64,000 bases of DNA from positions 62,001 through 126,000 of the forward strand of contig JAXRKN010000021.1 in assembly GCA_038502055.1 (NCBI GenBank). The letters run 5' to 3'. Shown here piece by piece: positions 42,826-55,331 of this stretch (its first letter is position 1; every line of letters begins with the position of its first letter). The notes below the pieces were generated by a model. It was not told the origin of the DNA, did not search any database, and saw nothing but the letters and a program-made list of their open reading frames with translations. Origin of the DNA: Tanytarsus gracilentus. Taxonomy: Eukaryota > Arthropoda > Insecta > Diptera > Chironomidae. Position numbers and translations under genes: made by a program.

Positions 42826-45800
42826 TCAGCTCTTAATTTCATCTTCAGTCGCATCATCTTCGGCACTTTTTTCATTTACAATTTGATATGTGACAAGATA
42901 TGAAGGATAAGCTTGTTCACCACGATAAATCACATATTCAGGAAAGTGAAGTCCACCAACTGAAGGACGGCCAATGACCGAATGATGACCGGGTGGCGAA
43001 TGACTTACTTTGAGTGATGTAAATTGATGAAAAGGTTTTCCAAGTGCAACTCGACACATCAACAGTGATCGTTGACAAATGTAGCAACTTTTATCTTGAT
43101 GCGAATGACATCCAGAGCCACCAATACCATAAACATATTGATTCGATTTCGAAGAATGTTCAGCGAAATAAATTCCCGCTCCAAACATGCCGCCAATGTA
43201 GGCGTGACGTTCATCGAAGCCTTTTTGAATAATGGCATTTATAAATGGACTTCCGTGAAAAAGCATTTTCTCATTAAATTGTGCGCCATTTTCTTCCGCA
43301 ATTTCTGCACGACGATGCACGTAGCGACGCCAATTTTTGATATTTTGAATCTTTTGAATACTATTGATGCTGTAGCGATTGCTGGAATAATTTTAATTAG
43401 TTTAAATAAATAAATAAAATAAAGTTAACCCACAACACTCCACCCATATTTCCATTGTCTTTCTGATGTTGTCTGATTGTGCTCTGCATTTCCTCCTCAA
43501 CCATCAAATATTCTTTGTCATTTGGCTGCAAGTCAATTAACATTGTCGATATGCTCGCCTCAAATACATAACCTCTCGATGCTTTCATTGTGGTGATTGC
43601 CTTAATTATCTTATGTCGATATCCGTAAGCAGTCACACCAACCGCTTTCAACTCTTCGTGACCCATTTCAGCTAAAATCTCAAGCGTAATTTGTTCACGT
43701 TCAAATAGTTCATTGAGATGTTCGAGTTTGAGTTTCATGAGAAAACTTATCACATCTAAATAGTCATTTTTTTCTTCTGTTACGTCCGTTCCGCCCGCTT
43801 CCATGCCTTGAATTGGACTCATGCATGCACGCGATGAAACTGACATCATTATTGGAAGTTCAACTTGATTTCCACTTGGTAATGTCACAATTTCAACAGC
43901 CGCTTCCGGTTGAATGGGTTTAGTTGGTGGTTGCTGTTGTGGAGTCAAACTTAATGGCTGTACAGCAATCATTGCATCCTGAAGAAGTGACTTAACATCT
44001 TCAGCTGTTGCGAGATCAAAAGCCGTTTGACCTTCCTGATTTTTAAGGAATGGATTTGCACCGTGAGCTAAAAGAAGAGCACAAAGTTGAGTTCTGCCTT
44101 TTTGTGCGCTCTCCATGAGTGGCGTGAATGACCAATTATCGGCTGCATTAATTTGTGTGTTGTACTTAATTAGAAGTGCGGCGATTTCGAGATGACCATA
44201 ACTACTAGCGTTATGAAGTGCTAGAATTAAATTGATAAAATATAATTAATTCAACTAGTTAAAATTTAAATTATCTGAAGTTAAATAAATTCATTAAAAT
44301 TAATTTTTATAAAATAAATAAATTAAAATAGATTAATTAGAGTTAAAATTTATCAACTCACCAATTAATCCACCCCGATCTGTTGCATTAACGTCAGCTC
44401 CCTTTTCAAGTAAAAATTCCACAACATCGAAATTATTGTAACCAGCAGCTAAATGCAAAGCTGTGCTGTTTCTGCCTTGTGAATCTCTACAGTTAATGTT
44501 GTCAGCAGTTAACAGTTTTTGAACTCTGGCTAAATCGCCTTTTTTAGCGGCATCGAGCAGTGCTGAGTTGCCTTCAAAAAGTTTAATTTTATTATAATTT
44601 TAATTGATTATTTAAAATTGTTTTACCTCTTAATAAGTCAGCAATTTCTTGATCTTTTGCTAAATCCAATGGAGTTGCTCCATCTCGATTTTTTAATTTC
44701 GGATCGCCGCCATGTTTCAAGAGAAGTTTAACGATCTCATATTTGCCTTTAGCCGCTGCCTCATGGAGAGGTGAAAACTAATGAAAATAAATAATTTTAA
44801 ATTATAATTGATTGATTATAATCAATTAGCACAACATAAGTAAAATTAATAAACTTTTCGTACCTTCCACAAATCCAACGAATTAGGATTTGCACCAGCC
44901 GTAATTAACATTTGTGAAACCTCTAAATGTCCATAACTAGATGAGTTGTGTAGAGGAACTAGACCACCTTTATCTTGCATGTGAACGTCCGCTTTGTTCT
45001 CAAGTAAATGTTCAACAACTGCGACTCGATTGTATCCGCTACTAAAATGCAATGGTGTGCTATTTCTTCCTTCCGTATCACGGCAGTTTACGAGTCTTGG
45101 ATTGATTGCAATAACTTTTTTAACTGTCACTAAATCGCCACTTTTTGATGCCTCTAATAGTTGACATTCATGTTCGTTTGGGAGTTCTGGTGTTGGTTCT
45201 TTTGGCAACTCAACAACTCGACCTTTTCTTTCGTCTCTTAATATTTTTAAAACATTTTCTTTCGCAACTTGAGCGGCAGTGTAACCTTGAAGTGAAACTA
45301 GCAATGGATCAGATCCATGTGACAATAAAAGTTGAACACCTTGCACGTCATCATCTCTCGCAGCTTGATGCAAGCAAGTTTGTCCGAGAGCGTCAGTGCA
45401 ATTAACAAGCGCACCGTTTCTTATCAAATAATCCATGATATCATAATTAGAAAATTTTGATGCGAGATGGAGCGGCGTAAAAAGGTCTTTGTTCTTTACA
45501 TTCAGTTGACAGCCTCCTTTGCGGACTAAAACCTCAAGGATTTGTTTTCGTTTTGGAAATGCAGAAACGGCAACGACATGCAGAGCAGTGTCACCAGTAA
45601 ATGGATGAGCAAAAATTATTGTTTGTGACGATAAAAATTTCTTCACTCGAGTAATGTCACACTCGCGACATGCGTTGAGTAGTTGAATCCCTTTTGATTC
45701 CACTAAAAGTATTATTTAAAATTATATTGTCATAAAAAAATTAAATTTCCTACATGTCATTCTCTCCTGCAAATCTCTCGGCGCCAAATCCATTGGACTT

Positions 45801-46904
45801 TTGTTGTGACAATTTAGGAAATTAATGTCAGCACCTTCAGAGATCAATAAACTACAAATTTCATTTCTCGATTTAGCGGCAGCTTCATGAAGCGGCGTAT
45901 ACAACCACAAATCAGCTTCATTCACCATCGCGCCCGATTTAATTAGCATTTGTGACACTTCCAGATGACCATAACTGCACGAGTTGTGAAGTGGAACAAG
46001 ACCACCTTTATCTTTTGCATGACAATCGGCTCCCATTTGAAGTAAAAGTTGAACAATTTTAACTCGATTGTAGCCAGCAGCGAGATGAAGTGGTGTCGAT
46101 TTCCGTCCATCTGATGCATGACAATTTACATTTAGTGGATTTAAAAGTTCGAGAAGTTTTTGTTCGTCGCCGAGTCGAGCCGCTTCTAAAAGTTCATCTT
46201 TACGAAATTCACCAGTTAAAATTGGCTTTGTGTTTGCATCGGCGAGATCAACTGGAGTTTTTCCTTCGGAATTTTTAAGCTTCCAGTTGCCACCATGACG
46301 AAGGAGAGCGAGACAGACTTCCGCTTTGCCTTTGGCCGCTGCTTCGTGGAGGGCTGAAAACTGAATTGGAATTTTATTAGAGTTTTCCTTGATTAAAATA
46401 ACTTACACCCCAATTATCCACAGCATTTGGATCAGCGCCTGCGTCCAATAGAATCTGAACAACTTCCAGATGACCAAATGAGCATGCACTGAAAAAATAT
46501 TAAGATATTATTTAAATATTTCTCATAGTAATCCAAAATTTACTTATGAAGTGGATTTAATCCTCCGTCATCTCTTAAAAAATTTGCTCCATTAGATAGC
46601 AAAAATTCAACCGCGTCTTTTCTTCCATATCCACTCGCGAAATGTAGTGCACTGCTCCTCCTACCAGCCATATCTAAAATCAAATACAATATTTAAATTT
46701 TTCCTAATTATTATTATTTTTTTGGATAATTAGATAAGTTAGTCGAGGTTGTCGCTTTAGCGGCTAACCTTGGTCGCATTAAATCTGAATCAATATCTCA
46801 CCAATTTCATTGACATTATGAGACGTGAGGAGCTTTTTGACTTTGACTAAATCGCCACTCTTACACGCCTCAAACAGTTCACGTAACGTCGCTGGATCAG
46901 ACAT
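42826..46904 (-). CDS. Tnks: tankyrase (ankyrin-SAM-PARP)
   Basis: Poly-ADP-ribose polymerase that modifies axin, telomere and spindle partners. Nine exons: 46904-46802, 46673-46544, 46488-46407, 46360-45754, 45702-44864, 44777-44627, 44571-44362, 44220-43434 and 43381-42826, all in phase, giving 1154 aa. A long ankyrin array contains the tankyrase-specific strings VNCHASDGRKSTPLHLAAGY, KDKGGLVPLHN and VNCRDSQGRNSTALHLAAGY. The SAM domain (LFEREQITLEILAEMGHEEL) mediates polymerisation. The PARP domain has LFHGSPF, FDERHAYIGGMFGAGIYFAE (H-Y-E class) and the zinc-binding CHSHQDKSCYICQRSLLMC. The exon 8/9 junction TT|C restores GGVFNRY. It is short at both ends compared with vertebrate tankyrase 1 (no HPS region), as in flies. 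Confidence 0.97.
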
Positions 46905-47422
46905 TTTTTGTTGTTGTTGCGCTGCAGTTTGTAATTGTGTTACAATTTTTTTCTTCTTTGATACTTTTTCTTTTTCTGCTCAATGACAAATCAAGAAGGG
47001 GTTTTTTGTTGTTGGAGAAAAAAAAAGTGGAGCAGAAGACAATATAATAAGGATATCAGGATATTAATTTTAATTCTTTTGAGCATTTTTCTTGTTAAAC
47101 TATTTTAAAATACTGCAAAATTTTCTTACTTAATTCCTACACTTTGGAGTGACTTTCGGTCACTTCTTCACACTTTTCGCTTATTTTTCATGTTCAACTT
47201 TGGTTTTAAAAAAATTTTACTCTAAATTTCTGCCAATAAATATGAAAATTTAATTAATTATGGAATAAAATGTTTTTGCACACACAAAAAAAATTCAATG
47301 AATTTTGGAAAAAATTATCCCCCTAGCACATGTACTCAAATAATACCGAGCATTCGTTTCTTATCGTAAACAAATAGTTGTAAAATTTAAATATTGCTGA
47401 TTTGTAATTTTTATGAGTAAAA
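46905..47422. other. divergent intergenic region, Tnks / zinc finger 1
   Basis: About 520 bp between divergent start codons, probably containing both promoters. No gene seen. A five-codon upstream ORF (ATG at 47413) overlaps the zinc finger 1 start. Confidence 0.5.
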
Positions 47423-48812
47423 ATGAGTAAAATTGAGGTTTTAAGGAAGGATTTGTGCCTTTTATGTGGTGAATTGCTGGGTGACATCGCATTGACATCA
47501 CAAGACATCACAAGTTCCACAGAAACCTCACTTAAAACATTATTAAGTGAGTTAATAGAAATTAGATAAGCGGCAAGGGTCTTTGGCATTGATAAAACGG
47601 GTTAATTTGTGAATTTTAAATTTCAGATATTAAAAAAATTAATTGACACTTTTTAATTAAATTTATTTCAGCTTCTTTCATTCCTTTCAACACTCCTCAC
47701 CAACAAACACTGCTAACCGACTCTTTAATATGTCAAAATTGCTATTTAAAGCTTGACGAACTCGATGAGCATCAAATGACAGCTGAAAAAATCAAAATCG
47801 ACATACTTCATGCCTTTAACTCAACTCATCGCTTAAATCGTGTTTCAGAGCCAAAAATTAAGCTCGAAGAAATTGACATTCCGCTCGATGAGGAGTATCT
47901 CGATGATTATGAGTCGAGCGATATCTCGGAAGAGCCTAAAATTAATGATTCAGTGCCAACGACATCATCACAGTCGAGAAAGCGACGACGAACGCCAAAG
48001 AAAATGGAACCAATAGAAAATACGGAAGTGCTTAAGGGAGAAAGGGGCGAAGTTAGTTGGAAATGTTTGACATGCTCGAAAATTATGAAGAGAAAAGCTC
48101 AAATGCAGCAGCATGTGTTGATTCATAAAAATGAGAGAAACATTTGTTGTCAAGAGTGCGGCGCGATGTTTAAAACACCGAGCTGCTTGTACTCGCATCG
48201 AAAAATTCACAAAGAGAGAAAAAAGTTAAATTGGTGAGTTTTTAAAAATTTAAAGCAATAAAAAAACAATTTTTTTTGCAGCGACCTTTGCGGTAAATTT
48301 TACGACCAAAAGTATTATTTGATCGAGCACATGAATGCTGTTCATTTAGACCTCAAAAAACACGTTTGTCCATCATGCGGTAAAAGTTAAAAATTTATTA
48401 AAAATTAATTTAATTAATTTAAATTTTAATATCAGGTGTGTCGTTTGCACGTAAAGCATCCCTCGTCAAACACGGCGACGTTCATCGAACTCAAGCTGAG
48501 CGAAAAGTCGTTTGCGAAGTTTGTGGATTTCGAACTCATACCAAGCCCGACATGAAGCGACACATGAAAACTCACACTGGCGAGAAAAACTACGCTTGCG
48601 AAATTTGTGATAAAAGATTTGCTTGTCGCTACAATGTTTCGGCTCATATCAAAAGTGTTCATCATGGAATTCGACCAAAGATCGATGAGAGCAAGTTGAG
48701 ATGCATTTTATGTGGAAAACGATTTCCGAGGCAGCGACAGTTGAGAAGACATTTATTTGTGGAGCATAATATGATGGAATATGCTGCAGAATTTACAGGA
48801 GAAAATCATTAA
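47423..48812 (+). CDS. ZAD-C2H2 zinc-finger protein 1
   Basis: Four exons, 47423-47546, 47672-48233, 48282-48379 and 48436-48812, in phase, giving 386 aa. The N-terminal ZAD zinc-binding dimerisation domain has Cys pairs CLLCGELLG and CQNCYLKLDELDEH split over exons 1 and 2. An acidic/basic linker with RKRRRTPKK, a likely nuclear signal, precedes seven C2H2 fingers (for example CEVCGFRTHTKPDMKRHMKTH and CEICDKRFACRYNVSAHIKSVH). The exon 2/3 boundary falls inside the first cysteine codon of finger 3, an arrangement shared by most genes in this cluster. Likely a sequence-specific DNA-binding regulator. A short upstream ORF beginning 10 bp earlier overlaps the start and may reduce translation. 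Confidence 0.92.
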
Positions 48813-49484
48813 AATTTTATTATGTACAAAAAATCAGGGGTGCAAACTTGAACTGTATAAATTTGATATTTTTCCTGCATAATTTACTGGATATTGCATT
48901 GAAATAGAATAAAATTTAGTTTCTTACGAATTTAACGAAGAAATATTTGAGAAAATATCTTTAAAAATTGTTCGTCGCTAAAAAATATTTAAAGTTCGAA
49001 GAAAACTTCTACGACGAAATTTATTTAAGCTTCATTTTTGCCTGCGTGGGACATGAAAACCGTTGGGGCCGTAAATTTAAATAAAAGTATACTTTTTGTA
49101 TACAATTGTCTATTGAAAATACGTTGGAGCCGAGATTTAAATTTTATTTGTATGAGGATTTTTTGAATTTTAACGGTAACATTTGGACATGTCCCACGCA
49201 GGTAAATTTCATGACTAGAAATTTGTTTAGAAGATCCACATCATATGGTGAAATTATCAATTTGTTGTTGTGATTTCTTTCAATAAAACATGTGGAGCAG
49301 AAAAAAAAATTTCAGTACAACAAAGGCTGTTAAGAGGATTGATAAGATTTAAATTTAAATTTTATTTAAATAAAACAATACAAAAAATCAATTTTTAAAG
49401 TGTTAAACGTTAGTAAATAAAGCAACCATAAAGTTTCAAAATTAAAAAAATATTCAAATTAATTTTTAATCATCAACGACAGTA
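48813..49484. other. intergenic with a MITE
   Basis: Contains the MITE at 49042-49202 and, at 48836, the left part of another element of the GGGGTGGGAAACT type (AGGGGTGCAAACTTG) without a clear right end. Confidence 0.5.
49042..49202. mobile_element. 161-bp MITE with perfect 15-bp terminal inverted repeats
   Basis: Starts CCTGCGTGGGACATG and ends CATGTCCCACGCAGG. The interior is partly symmetrical (CCGTTGGGGCCG versus CGTTGGAGCCGAG) and AT-rich, without a frame. Confidence 0.85.
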
Positions 49485-50324
49485 ATGGCAAATTTATTGG
49501 ACAATCCCTCAACAATAATAATCGACAATGGCTCACATTCGTGCAAAATTGGATTTTCAACAGACGACACACCTAGAGTCATACCAACACTCCTCGGATC
49601 ACTTCGAAAAAGTATAACTGGTCAGTATGATTGTGAAATTACAACACATTATATCGGAAGAAGTGCACAAAATCGTCGTGGAATATTGAATCTTGAATAT
49701 CCTATGCAAAGAGGTGAAGTTAAAAATTGGGAGTCAATGGAAAAAATTTGGCGGCATGCTTTTGACAGTGAGTTATTGATTACACCATCAGATCATCAAA
49801 TTTTAATTGCACTGCCATGGAACACACCAAAAACTCAACGTGAAAAATTCGAGGAAATTTTCTATGAGACATTTCAAGTTCAATCAATTGCGTTTCATTC
49901 TCAATCTCAATTGTCACTTTTGTCAGCGGAAATTTCGACAGGTGTTGTCGTTGATCTCGGTGAAGGTCAAACACAGATTACGCCATGCTACGAAAGTGAA
50001 ATTATTGAACATGCTGCGAGCAATTTCGCCATCACTGGTTGTGACATCACGGAAGAACTTAAGAAAAAACTTAATTTCAGCGGAATTTTTTTACCAACTC
50101 AAAATTTCGCAGCGTTTGAAGTTGCTCGAGAAATTAAAGAGATTTGTGGATGTGTTATAGTCGCAGATGAAGTTGATGATGTACATTATGAGATGCCAGA
50201 TGGAAAAATAATTTCTATCGGAAGAGAAAGACACGAAAGTGCCGAAATTTTATTTCATCCGGAGCTAAATGGAACAAAATCTGAAGGGCTTCACGCAAAA
50301 ATTTATGAAATAGTTAAAAAATGT

Positions 50325-51211
50325 TTCAAAACCCACACGTGGGTGTTGCCGTGTAACCCACTTGTAAAGATAGTATTGGAAATGTAACATGGCGAGTCTA
50401 TGAAGAAGCTTGGAGAAGCCAAAAGGGAAGCTTATGGAAAATATTTTAATTATGTTAATTTCCCACTGTGTTTATTTTCCACATGTTTATTTTCACTATG
50501 TTTCATTTTCTACTGTGTTCCATTTTCCATTGTGTTCCATTTTCCACTGTGTTCCATTTTCCACTGTGTTCCATTTTCCACTATGTTCCATTTTCCACTG
50601 TGTTCCATTTTCCACTGTGTTTCATTTTCCATTATGTTCCATTTCCCTCTATGTTCCATTTTCCACTGTGTTTCATTTTCCATTATGTTTCATTTTCACC
50701 ATGTTCAATTTTCCCTATGTTTCATTTTCCACTATGTTCCATTTTCCACTGTGTTCCATTTTCCACAGTGTTCCATTTTCAGTCCATGCCAATCGATTCC
50801 TGGTCAAATTCCGAGTTCAACGAGGTACATGAAGCCATACTTTTAAAAAATGGACATTAGGGGCACTACTGGCCGGCCGTGATGGACATTGGTGGCACTC
50901 TTGGATGGCCAGATAGAATTCCTCAAATATATAATGCCTTTCGATTCCTGATACAAATACGAGTTCAACGACATACATGAAGCCATATAACAGGAAAGTT
51001 GTGTGAAAAATGGCATTTAGGGCTGTCCATGGCACGACCTGTGGTCATGACCCTATAATTCCTAAAATGGCCGAATCTAAATTCATAGACCTACCATTTG
51101 GCGAAAACTAGAAGTCTCTAGCTATCTAGGAGCCGAGATCTCGATGGAACAGACGGACAGACGGACGGAAATAGGCGCATATAAGTGTTACACCACTTCG
51201 TGGGTTACACT
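50325..51211. mobile_element. non-autonomous element (copy B), 887 bp
   Basis: Inserted in the actin-like gene with 8-bp target duplication AAAAATGT (50317-50324 and 51212-51219), as hAT-like elements make. The ends hold GTGTAACCCAC (left) and GTGGGTTACAC (right) in inverted orientation. The interior has a 17-bp minisatellite (about 50468-50775) and a block related to the second element (GACATACATGAAGCCATA). No transposase frame. Confidence 0.85.
50468..50775. repeat. 17-bp minisatellite inside element copy B
   Basis: About 18 copies of TTCCATTTTCCACTGTG with small variants (CTATG, CATG). 17 is not a multiple of three, so all three plus-strand frames stay open with rotated, His/Phe/Cys-rich repeats. 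Not coding. Confidence 0.9.
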
Positions 51212-51361
51212 AAAAATGTGACGAAACAATTCAAAATGAATTGCTTAAAAATATTTTATTGGTTGGTGGAACTTCAAAAATGGAAGGACTCGAAGAGAGA
51301 CTCGAACACGAATTAAAAGCTATTTCACCAAAAAATGCAATCAAAGTAAAATCAAATTTAT

Positions 51362-52207
51362 GTGGAAACAAGATGGGTCTGCAAACGGTGTTGCCATTTC
51401 CAATAGCTCCGCATAGATTAGTACCCTACTCCGTTGCAATGGGCATTAGTGGCACTCCTGGCCGGCCATGATGGACATTCATCAAAAATCATCAATGTCA
51501 TTCGATTCCTGGTCCAATAACGAGTTCAACGACATACATGAAGCCACAGTTCTGAAAAATGGACATTAGTGGCACTCCTGGCCGACCATGATGAACATTC
51601 TTCAAAATTCATCAATGTCAATCGATTCCTGATGCAATAACGAGTTCAACGACATACATGAAGCCATAGTTCTGAAAAATGGATATTAGTGGCACTCCTG
51701 GCCGACCATGATGGACATTCCTCAAAAATCGTCAATGTCAATCGATTCCTGATGCAATAACGAGTTCAACGACATACATGAAGCCATAGTTCAACGAAAT
51801 ACATGAAGCCATATAAGAGAAAATTTGTATGAAAAAGGATATTTTTGCACTCAGGGACGGTCCTTGGAGGGTCGTACCTCAAAACTAAATACTTCTTGCA
51901 CAACTAGAACCAAAACCCGATCTTTAGCCACAAACCTGAGTCAAATCCGACCAGCCGTTCTTGAGATATGGCGTTCACTAAGATCGTGAGAAAGTGAGAA
52001 AGTAAGAAAGTAAGAAAGTAAGATGACTTAAATGGCTCTAACTCCTCGTAGGATCAACCGATATCAAATCTGTTTTCGCCAGTTTGTAGGGTTTGACTAG
52101 GCCTATCATTTGAGTATGTGTTTTGATATTGCACAATGTAATGTCTTGGCACTAGGGGCCAAAAACTGGTTTTGGAAAAATCCAAAATTAATATATAGCG
52201 GAGCTAT
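51362..52207. mobile_element. second insertion in the actin-like gene, 846 bp
   Basis: Flanked by AATTTAT at 51355-51361 and 52208-52214, a 7-bp target duplication. Contains three copies of a 120-bp unit (GGCACTCCTGG at 51451, 51571 and 51691), which also appears once in diverged form in the element at 50325. It ends with a low-complexity GTAAGAAA run (about 51985-52020) and a unique tail. No transposase frame. Confidence 0.8.
51442..51800. repeat. 120-bp direct repeats in the second insertion
   Basis: Three units, each from GGCATTAGTGGCACTCCTGG through AACGAGTTCAACGACATACA to ATGAAGCC, about nine-tenths identical. Confidence 0.88.
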
Positions 52208-52340
52208 AATTTATCAGCATGGGTCGGAGGATCAATTTTTGCAAGTCAATTTTCAACAACAAAATCAGAGTATGATGAAAAATAATTTAATAAATGTTAA
52301 AGGTTTCTGTTATTAAATTATAAGAAAACTCATCAAGCTT

Positions 52341-53603
52341 TTATTTTGGTCGAATTCTTTTATGAACTGAATTCACATGCGCCGTGACATTGTAATCGCA
52401 TGCAAACATTTTTCCACAAAGACCGCATGGAAAATTTCTTTCGCCAGTGTGAGTTCGGCTGTGCCTGTTCATTGCTTGTTTGGTGTGAGTTCGAAACCCG
52501 CAAACCTCGCAAACTACTCGTTTAAGTGATTCATCTTGATGAACTCGAGCGTGACCCATGAGACATCGTTTGCGTGCAAATGTCATTTCTAAAATTGAAC
52601 TTTTAAAATAAATTTTAATTAAAAATTAATAAAACTCACGACAAACTGAACATGTAAATTTTCTAATGTCCAAATGAATCGCATTCATGTGTTCGCGAAG
52701 GTAAAATTTCTGATCGAAAAGTTTCCCGCAAATGTCGCTGAAAAATTTTAATTTTTATTAATTAAAATTAAATATTTTTTTTTTGATCGAGAACTACGGT
52801 AAGGACGGAAGCTGCGCTGGTTTGCGTCTGACCAGGGTCGAAATATACGTAAGCTATCACATCATAAAATACCAATAAAATTCAATATTTTTAAGCTCAC
52901 CAAATCATTTTTTCTTTCTTCCCCGAGTGGGTTCTGTAATGTGAGTTTAGATGGCTCTTTAGCTTGAATGTCATTCCGCAAGTTTGACAACAGAAATTTC
53001 TCACATTTTTGTGTATTAAAATGTGTTGCTGCATATGTCCTCGATGCTTCATCCCTTTATTGCATATTTTACATAAATAAATTGTGATTCCATTTTTAGT
53101 TTGAATATCTACCGAGTCATCGATTGGTTTTGGAGTTCCTCGTGAAGTTTTCTTATGATCTTCATATTTTTTGAGTTTTTTTGTTGGTGTTGGATAGAAA
53201 ATTAATTCACTTTCATCTTCTATTGGAAAATCATTTTCTACTTTGATTTTAATATCTGAAAAATCATTTGATTTATGAAGTTGATTGTAGACAGTGAAGA
53301 GGTCCGATTTTATTCGCTCAACAATCATTTGATGTTCATCGAGTTCATTAACTTTTAAATAGCAATTTTGGCAGATTGAATTTTGATTAGGTTGAAGTGA
53401 CAAAGGAATGATTGAGTCTAAAAAATGATTGAAATTTAAAAAAATTATTTTATTAAATTGTAATCTAAAGAAATCTTACGCAAAATTTCTTCAACAGGAG
53501 TTTTAGTGAAATTTGTGACTTCTTTTAAGCTCGTCTTAAAATTTCCCATCAACTCTCCACATAACAGACACAAGCTCTGTTGCCATTCTTTTGTTTTATT
53601 CAT
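52341..53603 (-). CDS. ZAD-C2H2 zinc-finger protein 2, shortened C-terminus
   Basis: Four exons, 53603-53480, 53417-52901, 52737-52640 and 52588-52341, in phase, giving 328 aa. ZAD domain (CLLCGELMGNF; CQNCYLKVNELDEH), linker, then six C2H2 fingers. The frame stops right after HKRIRPK, exactly where its paralogues continue with VDEAKL and a seventh finger (RCAFCGRKFPRQKQ type), so finger seven is lost. It is head-to-head with zinc finger 3 (283 bp between start codons) and is its closest relative, sharing CQTCGMTFKLKSHL and VCEVCGFRTHTK. Confidence 0.92.
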
Positions 53604-53886
53604 TTTTTTAAATTTAGTAAATTATCTTGAGCAATTTTTTATTGAAGCTTTTTTCTGTAAACAAAAAAATTTTATTAAGAAATATTTTGTGATAAGTGAA
53701 AATTACTTAAAGACAGCTGATTTTTATGTTTCTCTCATAATTTTTTTTTCTCACAAAGTTTATGTTTCTCTCATTTTTCTATGTACTTGTTTCAAAGTAA
53801 CTCCAAAATTTCACTTTTTGTTTTGTTTACAAAAAAATAAATTTTTTGCTTTTAAAAATCATTTTTTTCTAAAATTTTGAAATAAA

Positions 53887-55249
53887 ATGAATAAATCCGA
53901 AGAGCTGCATCATAATTCATGTCTCTTATGTGGAGAACTCATGGGAAATTTCGGAAAGAGCACAAAAAATCTCACAAATTTCACTTCAACTTCAATTGAA
54001 GAAATTTTAGGTGAGAATAAATTTTAATCGTGTTTATAATTTAATTATTTATGCTCAAACTTATAAAATAATTCGGAATTCCTGAATTTAATTTTTAGAA
54101 ACTTTCATTCCTTTAAATCTCAACTTAAACAAAAGCTCCACCGATTCTTTTATATGTCAAAATTGCTATTTAAAGCTAAATGAGCTCGACGAACATCAAA
54201 TGACTGTTGAACGAATAAAATCAGACATCCTCAGTGTCTACAATCAAACTCATCAGCTCACTTTTGCAGGATTTCAAGATGTAAAAATTAAAGTCGAACC
54301 CGAAATTGATCTTCCGACTTTTGATGATTTTAATGCTCTGGATTATTATTTAGATGAACTTCCAAAGCGTCGAAAAAAATCCAAGGAAGTGTATGAAGTG
54401 GAGATAAAAGCACCAAGAAAACGAGGACCCCGAAAACCAATGGATGAAAGCATCCAGATGAGGACTGAAAATGAAACTATAATTTATGAATGCAAAAGCT
54501 GCAGCAAAATAATGAAAAATCGATCTCAAGCTCAGCAACATGTTCTTATTCATAAGGACATCAGAAATTTCTGCTGTCAAACATGCGGAATGACATTCAA
54601 GCTAAAAAGCCACCTGAAGGCACATCAAAAAACTCACACCGGATTGAAAGACAAAATGATGTGGTGAGCTTAAAAATATTGAATTTTATTTAATAAAAAT
54701 TAAAATTTTTCAGCGACATTTGCGGGAAATTTTTCGATCAGAAATTTTACATCCGCGAGCACATGGAAGCGATTCATTTGGACATCAGAAAATTCACATG
54801 TTCAGTTTGTCGTAAGTTAATTTTTGCTCGCGATAAAAACTAATTTTTAAAAATTATTTTTAGACATGACATTCGCACGAAAACGTTGCCTAAACAAACA
54901 CCATAGAGTTCACCAAGACGATTCTCAGAAAAAAGTCGTTTGTGAAGTCTGTGGCTTTCGAACTCACACAAATTATGCGATGATTAGACACAGTCGAACT
55001 CACACTGAAGAGAGAAATTTTCCATGTAGCATTTGTAAAAAAATGTTCGCTAACAATTACAATGTAACGGCACATGTGAATTCAGTCCATAAAGGAATTC
55101 GTCCAGTTGTCGATGAGGCTAAGTTGAGGTGTGCTTTTTGTGGTCGAAAATTTCCGCGACAGAAACAACTTAGAAGACATTTGTTCGAGGCTCATCATGC
55201 GATGGAGCATGCCGCTGAATTTGCTGGAGATAATTCAAACGTTTTTTAA
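53887..55249 (+). CDS. ZAD-C2H2 zinc-finger protein 3
   Basis: Four exons, 53887-54010, 54099-54663, 54714-54811 and 54864-55249, in phase, giving 390 aa. ZAD domain (CLLCGELMGNFGK; CQNCYLKLNELDEH), basic linker (KRRKKSK, KAPRKRGPRK), seven C2H2 fingers ending CAFCGRKFPRQKQLRRHLFEAH. The exon 2/3 junction splits the first cysteine codon of finger 3 (TG|C). Shares a divergent upstream region with zinc finger 2 and is convergent with zinc finger 4, 82 bp away. No upstream ORF like that of zinc finger 1 was noted. Confidence 0.93.
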
Positions 55250-55331
55250 TGATTTTTTTTTAAAATTTAAATAAAGTGAAAAAATTTGAAGTTTTCTTCG
55301 ATTTATCAAATTTATGCATTTATTACTCAAC

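Larger units (their letters stand above)
49485..52285 (+). pseudogene. actin-like gene broken by two transposon insertions
   Basis: Intronless divergent actin. The first 280 codons (49485-50324) match the actin fold in order: IIIDNGSHSCKIGF, the GEVKNWESMEKIWRH block, VVDLGEGQTQ for the second phosphate loop. At codon 280 an element (50325-51211) interrupts and repeats AAAAATGT on both sides. The frame resumes with DETIQNELLKNILLVGGTSKM at 51220. A second element (51362-52207), bounded by AATTTAT, interrupts again, and the frame resumes with AWVGGSIFAS...SEYDEK and a stop at 52283-52285. Without both inserts the frame would be open for about 350 codons, shorter than the usual 376. There is no internal stop or frameshift, so the breaks look recent and the line as sequenced is probably null. 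The C-terminus lacks the usual HRKCF end. Confidence 0.87.

Noticed and set aside
50400..50860. Three overlapping frames rich in His, Phe and Cys
   Set aside because: The 17-bp minisatellite keeps all frames open by chance. The sequence is inside a mobile element and has no signal, domain or start context.
53506..53880. Plus-strand 124-aa frame between zinc fingers 2 and 3
   Set aside because: It overlaps exon 1 of zinc finger 2 antisense and the shared promoter region. It is low complexity, rich in Phe, Lys and Asn, without domain.
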